From contig NZ_JAKFGB010000005.1 of assembly GCF_022267515.1 (NCBI RefSeq), positions 1 to 64,000 on the forward strand: a stretch of DNA of 64,000 nucleotides, given 5' to 3'. This stretch comes from Rubinisphaera margarita. GTDB taxonomy: Bacteria; Planctomycetota; Planctomycetia; Planctomycetales; Planctomycetaceae. The notes under the pieces were generated by a model. It saw only the letters and a list, made by a program, of their open reading frames with translations, did no database searches and was not told where the DNA came from. A program made the translations under genes and the position numbers. Shown here in pieces: positions 28,359 to 37,476 of this stretch; positions within the stretch are counted from its first letter, which is position 1; each line of letters begins with the position of its first letter.

Positions 28359-29825
28359 TTATTTCGGGACCTGGCCGCGAGTCGGCTTCCATTTCTTCAG
28401 GTCGGAAACCTGAGCCGCTTCGTGGTCGGGCAGCCATGTTCTGTGTGGGTCAATAATCTCCGCGAACTGCGGATCGGAGGCCAGGTTATTCCACTCGAGT
28501 GGATCGTGGTTGTTGTCGTAGAGTTCCTCGCTGCCGTCGGCGTAGCGGATGTAACGCCAGCGTTCGCTGCGAACCGCATGATTGCCAGACATGTACGTCA
28601 TCAGCGCCGGGCGATCCCAGTCGCCGGCGGGATCTTCGAGCAGTGGCCGGAGGCTGATTCCGTCGGTCTCGGGTTCGGCGGGAAGATCGCAGAGATCAAG
28701 CAGCGTCGGGTAGAGAGCCGTCAGATCGACCGGTTTCGTACAGACACTGCCGGGTTCAGTGAGGCCCGGGGCGACGACAATCAGAGGAATGTGATTGGTC
28801 TTCTCCCAGAGGGCGAACTTCTCGATGTGGTTCTTCTCACCGAGGTGAAACCCGTGATCGGACCAAAGGACGATGATCGTATTCTTCCCCCGTTCGCTCT
28901 GATCAAGAGCATCGAGCACACGTCCGATCTGAGCATCCGCAAAAGCAACGCACGCTGCATAGGCCTTCACGAAGTCGTGCCAGGATCCCGGGGCTCTGTC
29001 GTCGAGCTGCATCATGCCTGACCAGAACCATCCCTTCTTCTTCAACAGTTGCCGAGCCCCGGGAGGCAGGTTCAGATCCGGTTGTTTTCGAGGCAGAGGA
29101 ATGTCGGCATTGAGCGAATGATATTCAGGCGGCGCGAAGAAGGGCGAATGCGGTTTGAAGATGCCGCACGCCAGAAAGAGAGGCTGCTCGCGGTCATAGG
29201 TGCGGAGAACCTCGGCACAGTAGGTCGCGGTGTGGTGATCGATCGAATGTTCTTCGCGCTTTGGCCAGGCACCCCAGTCGGTGTTGCGGGAGCCGTATTC
29301 GGGAGCGTCGTTCAGCTTCTTCTCGGGATACAGTTGCGGCCGCATCGGTTCGAATTCATCGAAGGAGTCATCGTCGTGAAAGGAGCCGTCGAGGTGATGA
29401 TGAAAGATCTTCCCGGCTCCCACGACGTGATACCCGCCCTCCCGAAAGTGCTGCATGATCGTCTTACGATCCGGCATCGCTTTCCGCCAGTCGCTCTTGT
29501 TGCCATAGACGCCGGTGGTCGTCGGACGGAGGCCCGTCACTGTCGCCACGCGGGACGGATTGCAGGCTGGCGAGGCACAATAGGCCTTCGTGAACAACAG
29601 CCCCCGTTGGGCCAGTCGCTGTAGATTCGGTGTGCGAATCGGAGCCTGCGGATCGAGCAGTTGAATCGAGTCGTTGAGATCGTCAACGACAATCATCAGC
29701 ACATCCGGTCGCGACTCCTCAGCAGACGCAGCCCGGCCTGCCAGCGCGAGGAATGTCACCAGGACAATCACGAGCCATTTGAAGGGGCCGTTGTGCAGAC
29801 GCGGATTGTGCGTTCCAGAAACCAT
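28359..29825 (-). CDS. Secreted sulfatase, iduronate-2-sulfatase-like
   Basis: A 488-residue secreted sulfatase with active site C88-NPSR, the Cys being the formylglycine precursor. DVLMIVVDDLND at the N-terminus provides the calcium aspartates, and LWSDHGFHLGEKN and WEKTNHIPLIVVAPG are typical of the iduronate-2-sulfatase-like group. Position 29825 is preferred because it gives a normal signal peptide (basic stretch, KWLVIVLVTFLALAGRAASA); a GTG at 29876 is possible. As the first gene of the minus-strand sialic acid locus it would remove sulfate from sialylated and sulfated glycans such as mucin-type sugars, though substrate specificity cannot be read. Confidence 0.88.
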   Translation of the reverse strand: MVSGTHNPRLHNGPFKWLVIVLVTFLALAGRAASAEESRPDVLMIVVDDLNDSIQLLDPQAPIRTPNLQRLAQRGLLFTKAYCASPACNPSRVATVTGLRPTTTGVYGNKSDWRKAMPDRKTIMQHFREGGYHVVGAGKIFHHHLDGSFHDDDSFDEFEPMRPQLYPEKKLNDAPEYGSRNTDWGAWPKREEHSIDHHTATYCAEVLRTYDREQPLFLACGIFKPHSPFFAPPEYHSLNADIPLPRKQPDLNLPPGARQLLKKKGWFWSGMMQLDDRAPGSWHDFVKAYAACVAFADAQIGRVLDALDQSERGKNTIIVLWSDHGFHLGEKNHIEKFALWEKTNHIPLIVVAPGLTEPGSVCTKPVDLTALYPTLLDLCDLPAEPETDGISLRPLLEDPAGDWDRPALMTYMSGNHAVRSERWRYIRYADGSEELYDNNHDPLEWNNLASDPQFAEIIDPHRTWLPDHEAAQVSDLKKWKPTRGQVPK

Positions 29826-30044
29826 CGATGTGCTTTGCTTCAATACACGAGTTTGCGGCGTTCCGAAAACAGACACGGCAGAACAAAGGGGATCTGTTAC
29901 CGAGTCTGCGCAGCGGAGCCTGTCTTATCAACACGTGCTGATGATTCTACTGCAAACGTCATTAGCGAACATGTCACCTGTCCGCAAAAAGATTGGCAAT
30001 TTCACTACCGGCGGTTTTGGGGCTGAAGGTAGCATGCACTGGTC
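29826..30044. promoter_or_regulatory. Divergent promoter region of sialic acid locus and its regulator
   Basis: The 219 bases between the first gene of the minus-strand locus and the XylR-type regulator. By layout it should contain both promoters and the regulator's operators. I could not assign -35/-10 boxes with confidence, and no clear inverted repeat stands out. Confidence 0.4.
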
Positions 30045-31223
30045 ATGGCCACCGCAGAATCTTCGACGAAGAAACGATCCTCCGAACCTCGGGCTCGCAA
30101 CGTGCTGCTGGCGCTCGGGTGGTATTATCCTGAAATCCATCGGGGTGTGGCCCGGTATGCGCGGGATCATCACTGGCATGTGACGCTCGATTTCGACGAT
30201 CCGGTGCCCCGGCACTGGAACGGGGATGGCGTGCTGACTCTGCTCGGGGCCCGGGAGACAATCTGGCGTCAACTGCGACGGCTGCCGGTGCCGATCATCG
30301 ATCTGGCCGAGAGCCGCCCGTCGATCCCGCTTCCCCGTGTCACCATGGACAACGCCGCGATTGGACATCTGGCTGCTCAACACTTTCTCAATCGGGGCTA
30401 TCGACAGTTCGCGTTCATTCATCGCTGGAACTTCGGAGCCAGTCGGGCGCGACGCGATTCTTTCCGGACAGAAGTTGAAAAGGCGGGATTCACGTGCGAA
30501 GTTCTCTCCTGGCAGAAGGAGCGGGAGAAGCGGCCCGACAATCGTGCGGAGCGACACCGCTGGCTGATGCGGCGGCTTGAACGTCTGCCCAAACCGCTGG
30601 CCGCGTTCGCCATGCGGGATATTGAAGCCGTCGAGGTCATTGAAGCCTGCGTGGCAGCCGGGATTGCCATTCCCGATGAAGTCGCCGTGCTCGGCGTCGA
30701 CAACACGGAAACGGTGTGCGACTGCCTGCAGGTGCCGCTTTCGAGTATTGATGTGAATCTGGAACAACTCGGCTACGAGGCGGCGGCTCTGCTTGATCGA
30801 CTAATGGACGGAGAGGCGGCTCCCTCAACTCCCGTGTACATCGCTCCGGCCGGCGTGGTTGAACGGCGCAGTACCGACCATCGAGCTGTGAATCATCCGC
30901 AGGTGGCGGTCGCTCTGAGGTACATCAACTCGCATGCTCATGAAACGCTCAGCATGACCGACATCGTGAGGCATGTCGCCATGTCTCGCAGCGGGCTGGA
31001 GAAGGCTTTTCGCGATCATTACATCCGTGCTCCCATGCAGGAATTACGGCACGTCCGGCTGCAACATGCTCAGCGACTGCTGCGGGAAACATCGCACAAA
31101 CTGGCGACCATCGCTCGCCAGACCGGCTTCCAGACGCCGCACAATCTTTGCCGCACTTTTCGCCAGCAACTCGGAGAAACGCCGCGCGAGTATCGACTTC
31201 GCTGGCAGAATCAGGGAGAGTAG
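30045..31223 (+). CDS. XylR-type regulator, sugar-binding sensor with AraC HTH
   Basis: A 392-residue cytoplasmic regulator. Residues about 17-280 look like a LacI/periplasmic-binding-type ligand domain (VLLALGWYYPEIHRGVARYA, then VTMDNAAIGHLAAQHFLNRGYRQFAFI and IPDEVAVLGVDN). Residues about 295-390 are a double helix-turn-helix of the AraC type, including ATIARQTGFQTPHNLCRTFRQQLGETPREYR. There is no N-terminal LacI HTH, so DNA binding is C-terminal as in XylR. It is transcribed divergently from the sulfatase and sialidase genes with a 219-base gap, so control of the sialic acid locus is the likely role. The inducer is inferred from context, not seen. Confidence 0.88.
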   Translation: MATAESSTKKRSSEPRARNVLLALGWYYPEIHRGVARYARDHHWHVTLDFDDPVPRHWNGDGVLTLLGARETIWRQLRRLPVPIIDLAESRPSIPLPRVTMDNAAIGHLAAQHFLNRGYRQFAFIHRWNFGASRARRDSFRTEVEKAGFTCEVLSWQKEREKRPDNRAERHRWLMRRLERLPKPLAAFAMRDIEAVEVIEACVAAGIAIPDEVAVLGVDNTETVCDCLQVPLSSIDVNLEQLGYEAAALLDRLMDGEAAPSTPVYIAPAGVVERRSTDHRAVNHPQVAVALRYINSHAHETLSMTDIVRHVAMSRSGLEKAFRDHYIRAPMQELRHVRLQHAQRLLRETSHKLATIARQTGFQTPHNLCRTFRQQLGETPREYRLRWQNQGE

Positions 31224-31270
31224 GCGACGAACCGATTCCTCCTCGTCGTCGAATTCGTAGAAAGAAACTG

Positions 31271-31978
31271 ATGTTGAGAATGCTCCCTCTCTGTGCTCTT
31301 GCCCTCGCCTTATTGACGAACATGTTGCGTGCCGAAGAACCTTCAGACGTTCGGCTGGCAATCATCGGGGATTCGACCGTCTGCGAGTGGCCAGCCGATT
31401 CGGGGCAGTGCGGCTGGGGGCAGTTTATTCACGAGTATTACGACGACGGTGTGACGGTCACCAATCTGGCACGATCGGGCCGCAGTACAAAAACGTTTAT
31501 TCGCGAAGGACGCTGGGAGAAAACTCTCGAAACGCAGCCCGATGTCATTCTGATTCAGTTCGGCCACAACGATTCCCATGCTCCCGATCGCCCAGAATCG
31601 ACCGATTCCTCGACCGACTATCAGGAGTATCTTCGCCAGTACGTCCGCGAGGCTCGGGAACAGGACGCGATGCCGATCTTTGTGACGCCGATGGTGAGAC
31701 GGCAGTTCCACGAGGACGGCACGATGCGGGATAATCTTCGCCCCTATGCCGAGGCGATGATCGCTGTCGGAAAGGAACTCGAGGTTCCGGTGATCGATCT
31801 GCATCAGTCGAGTTGGAAGATCGTGGAAGAACTCGGCCCGGAGCGAAGTCCGGAACTGGCCAACGCACCCGGCGACGGGACGCACTTCAACGAGAAAGGC
31901 GCCCGTCTCATGGCCGAACTGGTAATGCGGGAACTCTCGAAGATCGACTCTCCCCTGCAGCCGTATCTCACGAAGTAG
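31271..31978 (+). CDS. Secreted SGNH/GDSL esterase, rhamnogalacturonan-acetylesterase-like
   Basis: A 235-residue secreted esterase. Position 31271 gives a signal peptide (MLPLCALALALLTNMLRAEE). The catalytic blocks are present: IIGDST with Ser35, an N-type block NLARSGRSTKTF, GHND in QFGHNDSH, and the Asp-His block DGTHFNEKGA. This pattern resembles the rhamnogalacturonan acetylesterase branch of the SGNH superfamily, which removes acetyl groups from polysaccharides. It lies 47 bases after the regulator on the same strand, so it may be cotranscribed and could help expose sialylated or other sugars. The convergent SGNH gene at 32,025 is a different subfamily. Confidence 0.85.
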   Translation: MLRMLPLCALALALLTNMLRAEEPSDVRLAIIGDSTVCEWPADSGQCGWGQFIHEYYDDGVTVTNLARSGRSTKTFIREGRWEKTLETQPDVILIQFGHNDSHAPDRPESTDSSTDYQEYLRQYVREAREQDAMPIFVTPMVRRQFHEDGTMRDNLRPYAEAMIAVGKELEVPVIDLHQSSWKIVEELGPERSPELANAPGDGTHFNEKGARLMAELVMRELSKIDSPLQPYLTK

Positions 31979-32024
31979 ACCGGCTGCCCAGATAGGTAAA
32001 CTGTTCGAAGTGACTTCTGCCGTG

Positions 32025-33317
32025 CTATTCGGCGGGAACAATTTCGCCGATGATCAGCAGCGAGCTGGCATACCACGTGTGCGGAGCATACTTCTCGGGA
32101 TGCTTATCGAAGTACTCGCGGTTGCGTTCGAACAGCACATTCCGCTTGTCGATCGTCTCCGGCGTCAGGGTGATCTTCACCGTATGACGTCCGGCGGGGA
32201 GCCCAGAGCCGATGGTCAGTTTGCTCATCCGGTGGTACGTGCAGTAGCCGTCGATTCGATTGCGGAAAGCCGGCTCGCGGTCGTCGAGTTCGACTTTCAG
32301 GCGACCGCCATCCGGTCCCAGAATGTCGAAGACAGCGACCGATGTTCCTTCGAAGGCGAACTCCAGCGAAGCGGCCGGCTCGACGGCCTGGTAGATTTCC
32401 GGCATGTTGCGTTGAAAGCGGCGGCCGAGAGCGTCGTCGCTGGTCAGTTTCTTCCAGTGGCCGTGCAGCATCTCGGGCGTTAACGAGACCTGTTTGGCCT
32501 GCTCCCAGTTATCGGGCGTGAGCGGCGATTTCAGTTCATGCTCGGTTGGCTCACCGCTGGCCTTGCGGATCGCGGGCCAGGAACGGGCGATCGTTTCGGT
32601 ATAGATTCGATGGCCCGTTTCGACATGGGGATGCACGCCATCGCTCGAGAAGACGAGCGGCTTCTGCTTCATGTCGGCCGGCTTCTCTGCTTTGAAGACC
32701 AGTTCGCCGGCTGCTTCAAGTTCAACGACTTTGGGGCCGAAGTGAATCGTGGGGATCTGATAGTGATCGGCCAGCTCCTCCATCGCACTGGCGGAACGCT
32801 GCATCTCACCGGCTCGCAGATTCGCCAGAACCGGTTCGCTCAGCGTGTAAACGAAGCAGATGTCGATTGTCGGATCGGCTTTCCATGTCTGGCGGACAAT
32901 TCCTTCCATTGCCTGATGGATTCGCTTGGGATCGGCTCCACCGTCGTTGACCGCGAACTCGACAAACAGCAGATCGGGATCGTGCTGGAGCACGTCGTTT
33001 CCGAGGCGAAAGACGCCAAGGTCCGAACCGGTTCCGCCAATCGCGGCGTGAATCTCATCGATCTTCGCGTCTGGATACTGCTCCTGGAACCACTCCCGCG
33101 ACTGCACCCGCCAGCCCGGAGCAGCCGTGATGCTGCCGCCCAGATAAGCGATCTTCACATGCTCGCCAGCGTCCAGCTTCGCCACAAAGTTCGGCAGCCC
33201 GGCTCGCGGGTGACATTCAACCGCTTTGCGAAGCGGATAGGAATCGGCAGCTTCAGCAGTCGACGTGACAAGAAGCAGGAAGAGTAAAAGCAGAGATGTT
33301 CGGAAGGTCATGATCAT
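32025..33317 (-). CDS. Secreted SGNH hydrolase with C-terminal beta domain
   Basis: A 430-residue secreted hydrolase. The start at 33317 gives a signal peptide (RTSLLLLFLLLVTSTAEAA); a TTG four codons earlier is possible. Residues about 53-270 contain SGNH blocks: YLGGSIT with Ser62, an IGGTGSDLG block, EFAVND and SSDGVHPH. Residues about 300-425 are a beta-rich domain without catalytic-looking motifs, possibly carbohydrate-binding. This two-domain form is common in planctomycete polysaccharide clusters and probably deacetylates sugars. It is the last gene of the minus-strand cluster that begins with the sigma factor at 45,604. Confidence 0.82.
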   Translation of the reverse strand: MIMTFRTSLLLLFLLLVTSTAEAADSYPLRKAVECHPRAGLPNFVAKLDAGEHVKIAYLGGSITAAPGWRVQSREWFQEQYPDAKIDEIHAAIGGTGSDLGVFRLGNDVLQHDPDLLFVEFAVNDGGADPKRIHQAMEGIVRQTWKADPTIDICFVYTLSEPVLANLRAGEMQRSASAMEELADHYQIPTIHFGPKVVELEAAGELVFKAEKPADMKQKPLVFSSDGVHPHVETGHRIYTETIARSWPAIRKASGEPTEHELKSPLTPDNWEQAKQVSLTPEMLHGHWKKLTSDDALGRRFQRNMPEIYQAVEPAASLEFAFEGTSVAVFDILGPDGGRLKVELDDREPAFRNRIDGYCTYHRMSKLTIGSGLPAGRHTVKITLTPETIDKRNVLFERNREYFDKHPEKYAPHTWYASSLLIIGEIVPAE

Positions 33318-33368
33318 GGTGTCGCTCAAACAATAAGGAGGGGAACAGAGTCTCTTACAAGGTCAAAG

Positions 33369-34649
33369 TCAGCGCGGCGAAACTTCCTGCCGCAGAACCT
33401 GCATGGTTTCTCGCTGGCGTTTCTCGACGAAGCGGCGGGCCTTCTCGGCTTTCTGCTTTGCTCCGGCGGGATCTTTCGCCATGGCGAGGACGGTTTCCGG
33501 GAGACGCTGAACGTCGTCTTCCTGATCGAAATCGAACAGCCAGTCCTCGAGGCCAATGTCTTTCCACATCATTCCCTTGCTGGTCTGCTCGGCCCAGCGA
33601 CAGACAATTGCCGGCACGCCGTTGCCGATGCACATGATGGGAGAATGCATTTCGTTGCCGAACAAACCGGCACTGCGAATGTAAACGGAAATCGCCTCGC
33701 CGGTCATCCAGTAATCGGGTCGCCAGACGGTTCGCTTTTTCACGTCGTCCGGCAGCGGATCGTAGAGCAACTCTTTCCCGACCGCCATCTGTGTCTGATC
33801 TTCGGGGCAGACAAGAATCTTCAGGTCGGTGTTCCGCACGACATCGATGATCGCCTGCCGATGCGGACGATGATCATGCTCCTTCATCTCTTCGTTGCGG
33901 GCATGCTTCACTTCGTCCATTGCCGCATTCTTCTCCGGAATCACCCAGTACGGCGTATAACGCAAACGTGGAATGCAGCAGAGGAACTTGCCGTCTTCGA
34001 GACCGTTGACGGTGAGAAAGTCGATCGCTTCTTCTTCATCACGCAGGTCGGTGCCGAATGCACCATCGGGTCCGAATTCCATCACGGGACTTGTGCAGCC
34101 ACGTTCCTTCGCGAGTTCCAGAGAAACCGAATCGCGGAAGAAGACAAAGCGGGCCTCACTCAGAACTTCGATCGTTCGGGCGAACTTCTCGGGCGAGTCG
34201 GGGCGGGTTGAAGAGGAGCGTTTCAATGGCAGCGTGATTCCATAGATGCCGTACGGCTTGCCCGTCTCTTTGCTCCAGCGAACCACATCCCGTTCCGCGA
34301 CGAGCGAAGCCCCTGAGCTGTGCAGTAGAAAATCGCACTCAGCAAACGCGATTTTGAGATCGACGGAACCACGAATGATCTTCAGTTTCGGAAAGCGTCG
34401 CATCAGCAGTTCGTCGACGCCGTTGTCGACTTTGCTTGGCCAGAGCGTGATCTCGGCTTCCGGAAGATGTTCTTCAAGAATGGCCAGAACGCCGGGCGTG
34501 TGAGCGACATCGCCGATGTTGACCGTCTGCCAGGAAGATCGCAGCAGAATCTTCGGCGGCCGCCCGCTCGGAGCCGCAGAGAGAATCCCCGGAACAATCG
34601 CCGCTCCCAGAGCCGCGGTGGAAGTGTGTAGAAACTCGCGTCGCTTCAT
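33369..34649 (-). CDS. Tat-exported polysaccharide pyruvyl transferase-like protein
   Basis: A 426-residue protein beginning MKRREFLHTSTAALGAA, a Tat-type signal. The body resembles the polysaccharide pyruvyl transferase family (PF04230-like): NIGDVAHTPGVLAIL near the start, CDFLLHSSGASL, GKPYGIYGITLPL, then RDSVSLELAKE and SAGLFGNEMHSPIMCIGNG. Such enzymes add pyruvate ketals to sugars, normally in the cytoplasm, so the Tat export signal is unusual. It may handle pyruvylated algal glycans outside the cytoplasm, or use the fold for another reaction. The gene lies 51 bases upstream of the SGNH gene. Confidence 0.75.
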   Translation of the reverse strand: MKRREFLHTSTAALGAAIVPGILSAAPSGRPPKILLRSSWQTVNIGDVAHTPGVLAILEEHLPEAEITLWPSKVDNGVDELLMRRFPKLKIIRGSVDLKIAFAECDFLLHSSGASLVAERDVVRWSKETGKPYGIYGITLPLKRSSSTRPDSPEKFARTIEVLSEARFVFFRDSVSLELAKERGCTSPVMEFGPDGAFGTDLRDEEEAIDFLTVNGLEDGKFLCCIPRLRYTPYWVIPEKNAAMDEVKHARNEEMKEHDHRPHRQAIIDVVRNTDLKILVCPEDQTQMAVGKELLYDPLPDDVKKRTVWRPDYWMTGEAISVYIRSAGLFGNEMHSPIMCIGNGVPAIVCRWAEQTSKGMMWKDIGLEDWLFDFDQEDDVQRLPETVLAMAKDPAGAKQKAEKARRFVEKRQRETMQVLRQEVSPR

Positions 34650-34901
34650 CGTTTCACTTTCTGATCGGTGTGATCGGCATGTGTCGAAACCAGTATGGCG
34701 GACACAAAAGGAGAAAGCGACTGACTCGTTTCCGGGGAATTCCACTCCTCTCAACGCGCGGTGTGAAGGACCATTGTCCCTGCTTCCGATCCCTCAATGA
34801 TCAGCTTGGGGAACTTCGTAGCAGCTTCCAGTACTCGCCTCAACTTGAGGCGATTCGATTCGTGTTGCGGGAGCAAATTCAACACGCGAGATAGAAATGC
34901 T

Positions 34902-36404
34902 CTAACTCAACACATCGTGTACCACGTGGCCGTGCACATTGGTCAAACGACGTTCGAGACCGTTGTGGTAGAATGTTAACCGCTCGTGGTCGAGCCCCAT
35001 CAGATGGAGCAGGGTGGCGTTGAAGTCGTAGACGCTCAGCTTGTCGACGGCAGCCTTGTAGCCGAACTCGTCGCTTTCCCCGTAGCTGAATCCCTTCTTC
35101 ACGCCCGCTCCAGTCAGGAAACAGGTGAAGGCATCGGGGTTGTGATCGCGACCGGTGCCGTTGGCCTGCAGGAAGGGCATCCGTCCAAACTCTGTGGCCC
35201 AGACGACCAGGGTATCTTCGAGCATCCCCCGCTGTTTCAGATCGGCGATCAGGGCCGCGGTCGGCTGGTCCATGATCTCGGCCTGCATGGCATGCGTCTT
35301 CAGAATATCGGAGTGCGAATCCCAGTTCGTGATCCCGTTGCCGCCGGCGGGGTCACTGCCGTTGAAGAGCTGCACCACACGAACCCCTTTCTCAAGCAGC
35401 CGGCGGGCGAGAATGCAGTTCTTCGCATATTCCCGTTTCAGTTCCGAACCCTGTTCCACGCCGTACGACTTGATTGTCGCGGCTGTTTCTCCGGACAGGT
35501 CCATGACGTCCGGAACTGAGGTCTGCATCCGTCCGGCTAACTCGTAACTGGCGATCCGTCCGGCCAGGTTGGCGTCGTCGGGATACTGTTCGAGATGCCG
35601 CGCATTCAGCCGCTGCAGCAGATCAACGGTCTTCCGGTCAGCCTGGGCACTCAACCCACTCGGACGATGAAGATTGTTCGGCGGATTCTTCGCATTGAAG
35701 TCGGTTCCCTGAAACGCGGCTGGCAGGAATCCGTTGCCGAAGTTGTTCTTCCCGCTCCGGGCCAGACCTCGCGGATCGTTAATCGCAACGAAGGCCGGCA
35801 GTTCCTGATTTTCGGTGCCGAGCGCGTAAGTCACCCAGGCTCCGAACGACGGGAATCCTTCCATCGTGAAGCCGGTGTTCATGAAGTTCTCGCCCTGTGG
35901 ATGAGCACTGGTCTCGGTTGTCATCGAATGCAGAAAGCAGAAGTCATCGACCTGCCCGGCGAGATGCGGCAGCAGATCAGAGACCATCTTGCCGGTCTCG
36001 CCACGCGGCTTGAACTCCCAGAACGGCCTGGCAATGTTGCCACTCGGCCCTTCGAACGTAACCGCCGGCAACCCCGGAGGCTTCTGACCATGCAGCTTGA
36101 AGAGAGCCGGTTTGTAATCGAACGTGTCGACATGACTGACCGCACCCGGCAGATAAATGACGAGCACCTGCTTAGCCGGAGCCTCGAAGTGCGGATTCCG
36201 GGGCGCATACGGATTGTTCGGATCAATCTCGGGCCGAAGCGGCGTCTTCCCGGCAACCGTCGGAGCATTCCCGGCGAGCAGCCCTTGGCCCTGCAGCAGG
36301 CTCGCCAGCCCCAACCCGGCCGCAGACAACCCCGCGGTGGAAAGAAAACTCCGCCGATTAAGCAACTCACGCCCCTGCGGAGAAAGATGTTCTGGATTCG
36401 ACAT
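34902..36404 (-). CDS. DUF1501 Tat-exported protein
   Basis: A 500-residue protein with a Tat signal (NRRSFLSTAG at 17-26, then a hydrophobic stretch). The start at 36404 is chosen because the longer frame reads through REP repeats. The body is the DUF1501 family, often annotated as sulfatase-like: VLVIYLPGAVSHVDTFDYKP, the GNGITNWDSHSDI block and VWATEFGRMPF, where His and Asp residues of an alkaline-phosphatase-like fold sit. It lacks the CxPSR formylglycine motif. In planctomycetes it normally directly follows a PSCyt1/DUF1549/DUF1553 gene. Here a RAYT gene and repeats separate it from that partner. Function unknown. Confidence 0.88.
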   Translation of the reverse strand: MSNPEHLSPQGRELLNRRSFLSTAGLSAAGLGLASLLQGQGLLAGNAPTVAGKTPLRPEIDPNNPYAPRNPHFEAPAKQVLVIYLPGAVSHVDTFDYKPALFKLHGQKPPGLPAVTFEGPSGNIARPFWEFKPRGETGKMVSDLLPHLAGQVDDFCFLHSMTTETSAHPQGENFMNTGFTMEGFPSFGAWVTYALGTENQELPAFVAINDPRGLARSGKNNFGNGFLPAAFQGTDFNAKNPPNNLHRPSGLSAQADRKTVDLLQRLNARHLEQYPDDANLAGRIASYELAGRMQTSVPDVMDLSGETAATIKSYGVEQGSELKREYAKNCILARRLLEKGVRVVQLFNGSDPAGGNGITNWDSHSDILKTHAMQAEIMDQPTAALIADLKQRGMLEDTLVVWATEFGRMPFLQANGTGRDHNPDAFTCFLTGAGVKKGFSYGESDEFGYKAAVDKLSVYDFNATLLHLMGLDHERLTFYHNGLERRLTNVHGHVVHDVLS

Positions 36405-36431
36405 GGGTCTGTTCCTTGTTTCGATCTTCTT

Positions 36432-36572
36432 CACCCAACGCGTGAGCGAAGGGGATTGTTCGTTTGGTCCCTCGCTTACGCGTCGGGTTGTGATGTGGCT
36501 GGTGCCTCGGTCGTGTTCGTGTAAAGCGTGGTTTTGCTTTTGACATCCCAACCCGAAGCGTAAGCGAGGGAC
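36432..36572. repeat. REP-like family A cluster between DUF1501 gene and RAYT
   Basis: Three elements: a plus-orientation degenerate unit at 36432-36454 (CCCAACGCGTGAGCGAAGGG), a minus-orientation unit at 36466-36492 (TCCCTCGCTTACGCGTCGGG), and a plus unit at 36544-36572 (ACCCGAAGCGTAAGCGAGG core). The first two face each other and could form a hairpin, as REP pairs do. It lies 100 bases past the RAYT stop. Confidence 0.85.
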
Positions 36573-36672
36573 TAGAGAAATCGAGTTCACCCTCATGCTT
36601 TGGGTCAAGAGTGGACGTCGTCAGCTCTTGTCCTGGCGTTCTCGTTTACGTTTGGTATTGAAGTTGGTTGGG

Positions 36673-37149
36673 TTATCGGTCTCGATCTTTCCGATCCTGG
36701 GCGTCTCGAACATAGAGGATTGCCGTCTCGAGATTATCGTCGCCGAAGATCCATCGGATGCTGCCCCGTTCCGCCCACCACTGTTCTCGGTCTGGATCCA
36801 CGCATTCTTTCAGCCTCCGCGTGCACCATGACTTCAAGTCTCGTCGAATTCGGCCGGGATCGGTGTCGGCCGCTCCGATGATGACGTGGAGATGAGTACT
36901 TCTGCAGTTCACCGCAAACAGCGTCCACCCGCGATGCCGGCAGGTCTCAGCGATCTGGTTTTCGACGACCCGACGCGCCGCTTCTCCGAGACGACACGCA
37001 TCATCTGTCATCGTAATTCGGCAATCGAGTGCACGATCCGGGTCTGGCAGTTGCCAGCCATTCCGGTATTGCACCCACCCTCGCGGATCACCGGGAAGCC
37101 ATGTTCCATAGGTCGGCCAGGTAATGAAGAATGCAATCGGGTCATTCAT
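36673..37149 (-). CDS. REP-associated tyrosine transposase (RAYT), IS200/Y1-like
   Basis: A 158-residue protein that opens with FFITWPTYGTWLPGD, the typical N-terminus of planctomycete Y1/RAYT transposases. HLH at 86-88 in STHLHVIIG is the HUH-type metal site, and Tyr146 in AILYVRD near the C-terminus is the candidate catalytic tyrosine. RAYTs are single-domain enzymes that cut and join single-stranded REP hairpins. The gene is flanked on both sides by copies of the family A repeat, including inverted pairs. It lies between two genes usually adjacent in planctomycetes. All the key residues are present, so it may still be active. Confidence 0.87.
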   Translation of the reverse strand: MNDPIAFFITWPTYGTWLPGDPRGWVQYRNGWQLPDPDRALDCRITMTDDACRLGEAARRVVENQIAETCRHRGWTLFAVNCRSTHLHVIIGAADTDPGRIRRDLKSWCTRRLKECVDPDREQWWAERGSIRWIFGDDNLETAILYVRDAQDRKDRDR

Positions 37150-37431
37150 GACTGACGTCTGGCGCCTTTCTGTGAATCATGGGTTGTGCTTTTGTCATCC
37201 TAACCCGAAGCGTGAGCGAGGGCGGTGCTTGTTTGGTCCCTCGCTTACGCTTCGGGTTGGGATTTGGTTTGTGCCTCGGTTGTGTTGGTGAAGGAGTTCG
37301 TTGGTTAATTCATGACGGACGTCTGGCGTCTTTCTGTGAATCGTTGGTTGTGCTTTTGTCATCCTAACCCGAAGCGTAAGCGAGGGCGGTGTCTGTTTGG
37401 TCCCTCGCTTACGCTTCGGGTTGGGATTGGT
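37144..37431. repeat. REP-like tandem duplication at RAYT 5' end
   Basis: Two near-identical blocks of about 124 bases, 37144-37268 and 37308-37431, repeat with a period of 164 bases. Each holds a plus-oriented element (core ACCCGAAGCGTAAGCGAGG or its GTGAGC variant) and, 13-16 bases on, the inverted element (TCCCTCGCTTACGCTTCGGG), so each block can form a long REP hairpin. The first block begins with the RAYT start codon (CAT at 37147-37149), so the duplication copied the RAYT 5' edge. Confidence 0.9.
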
Positions 37432-37476
37432 GCTGACTTATCGAAGTTAATATGTGCCTTGTTGCTGTGCGCTCAT

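Noticed and set aside
31271..33317. The two SGNH genes as duplicates
   Set aside because: They differ in length, domain make-up and block sequences, so they belong to different subfamilies.
36405..36608. Upstream extension of the DUF1501 gene
   Set aside because: It only translates the REP-like repeats (LVPRLRFGLG, TRRVSEG); the Tat-signal start at 36404 is normal.
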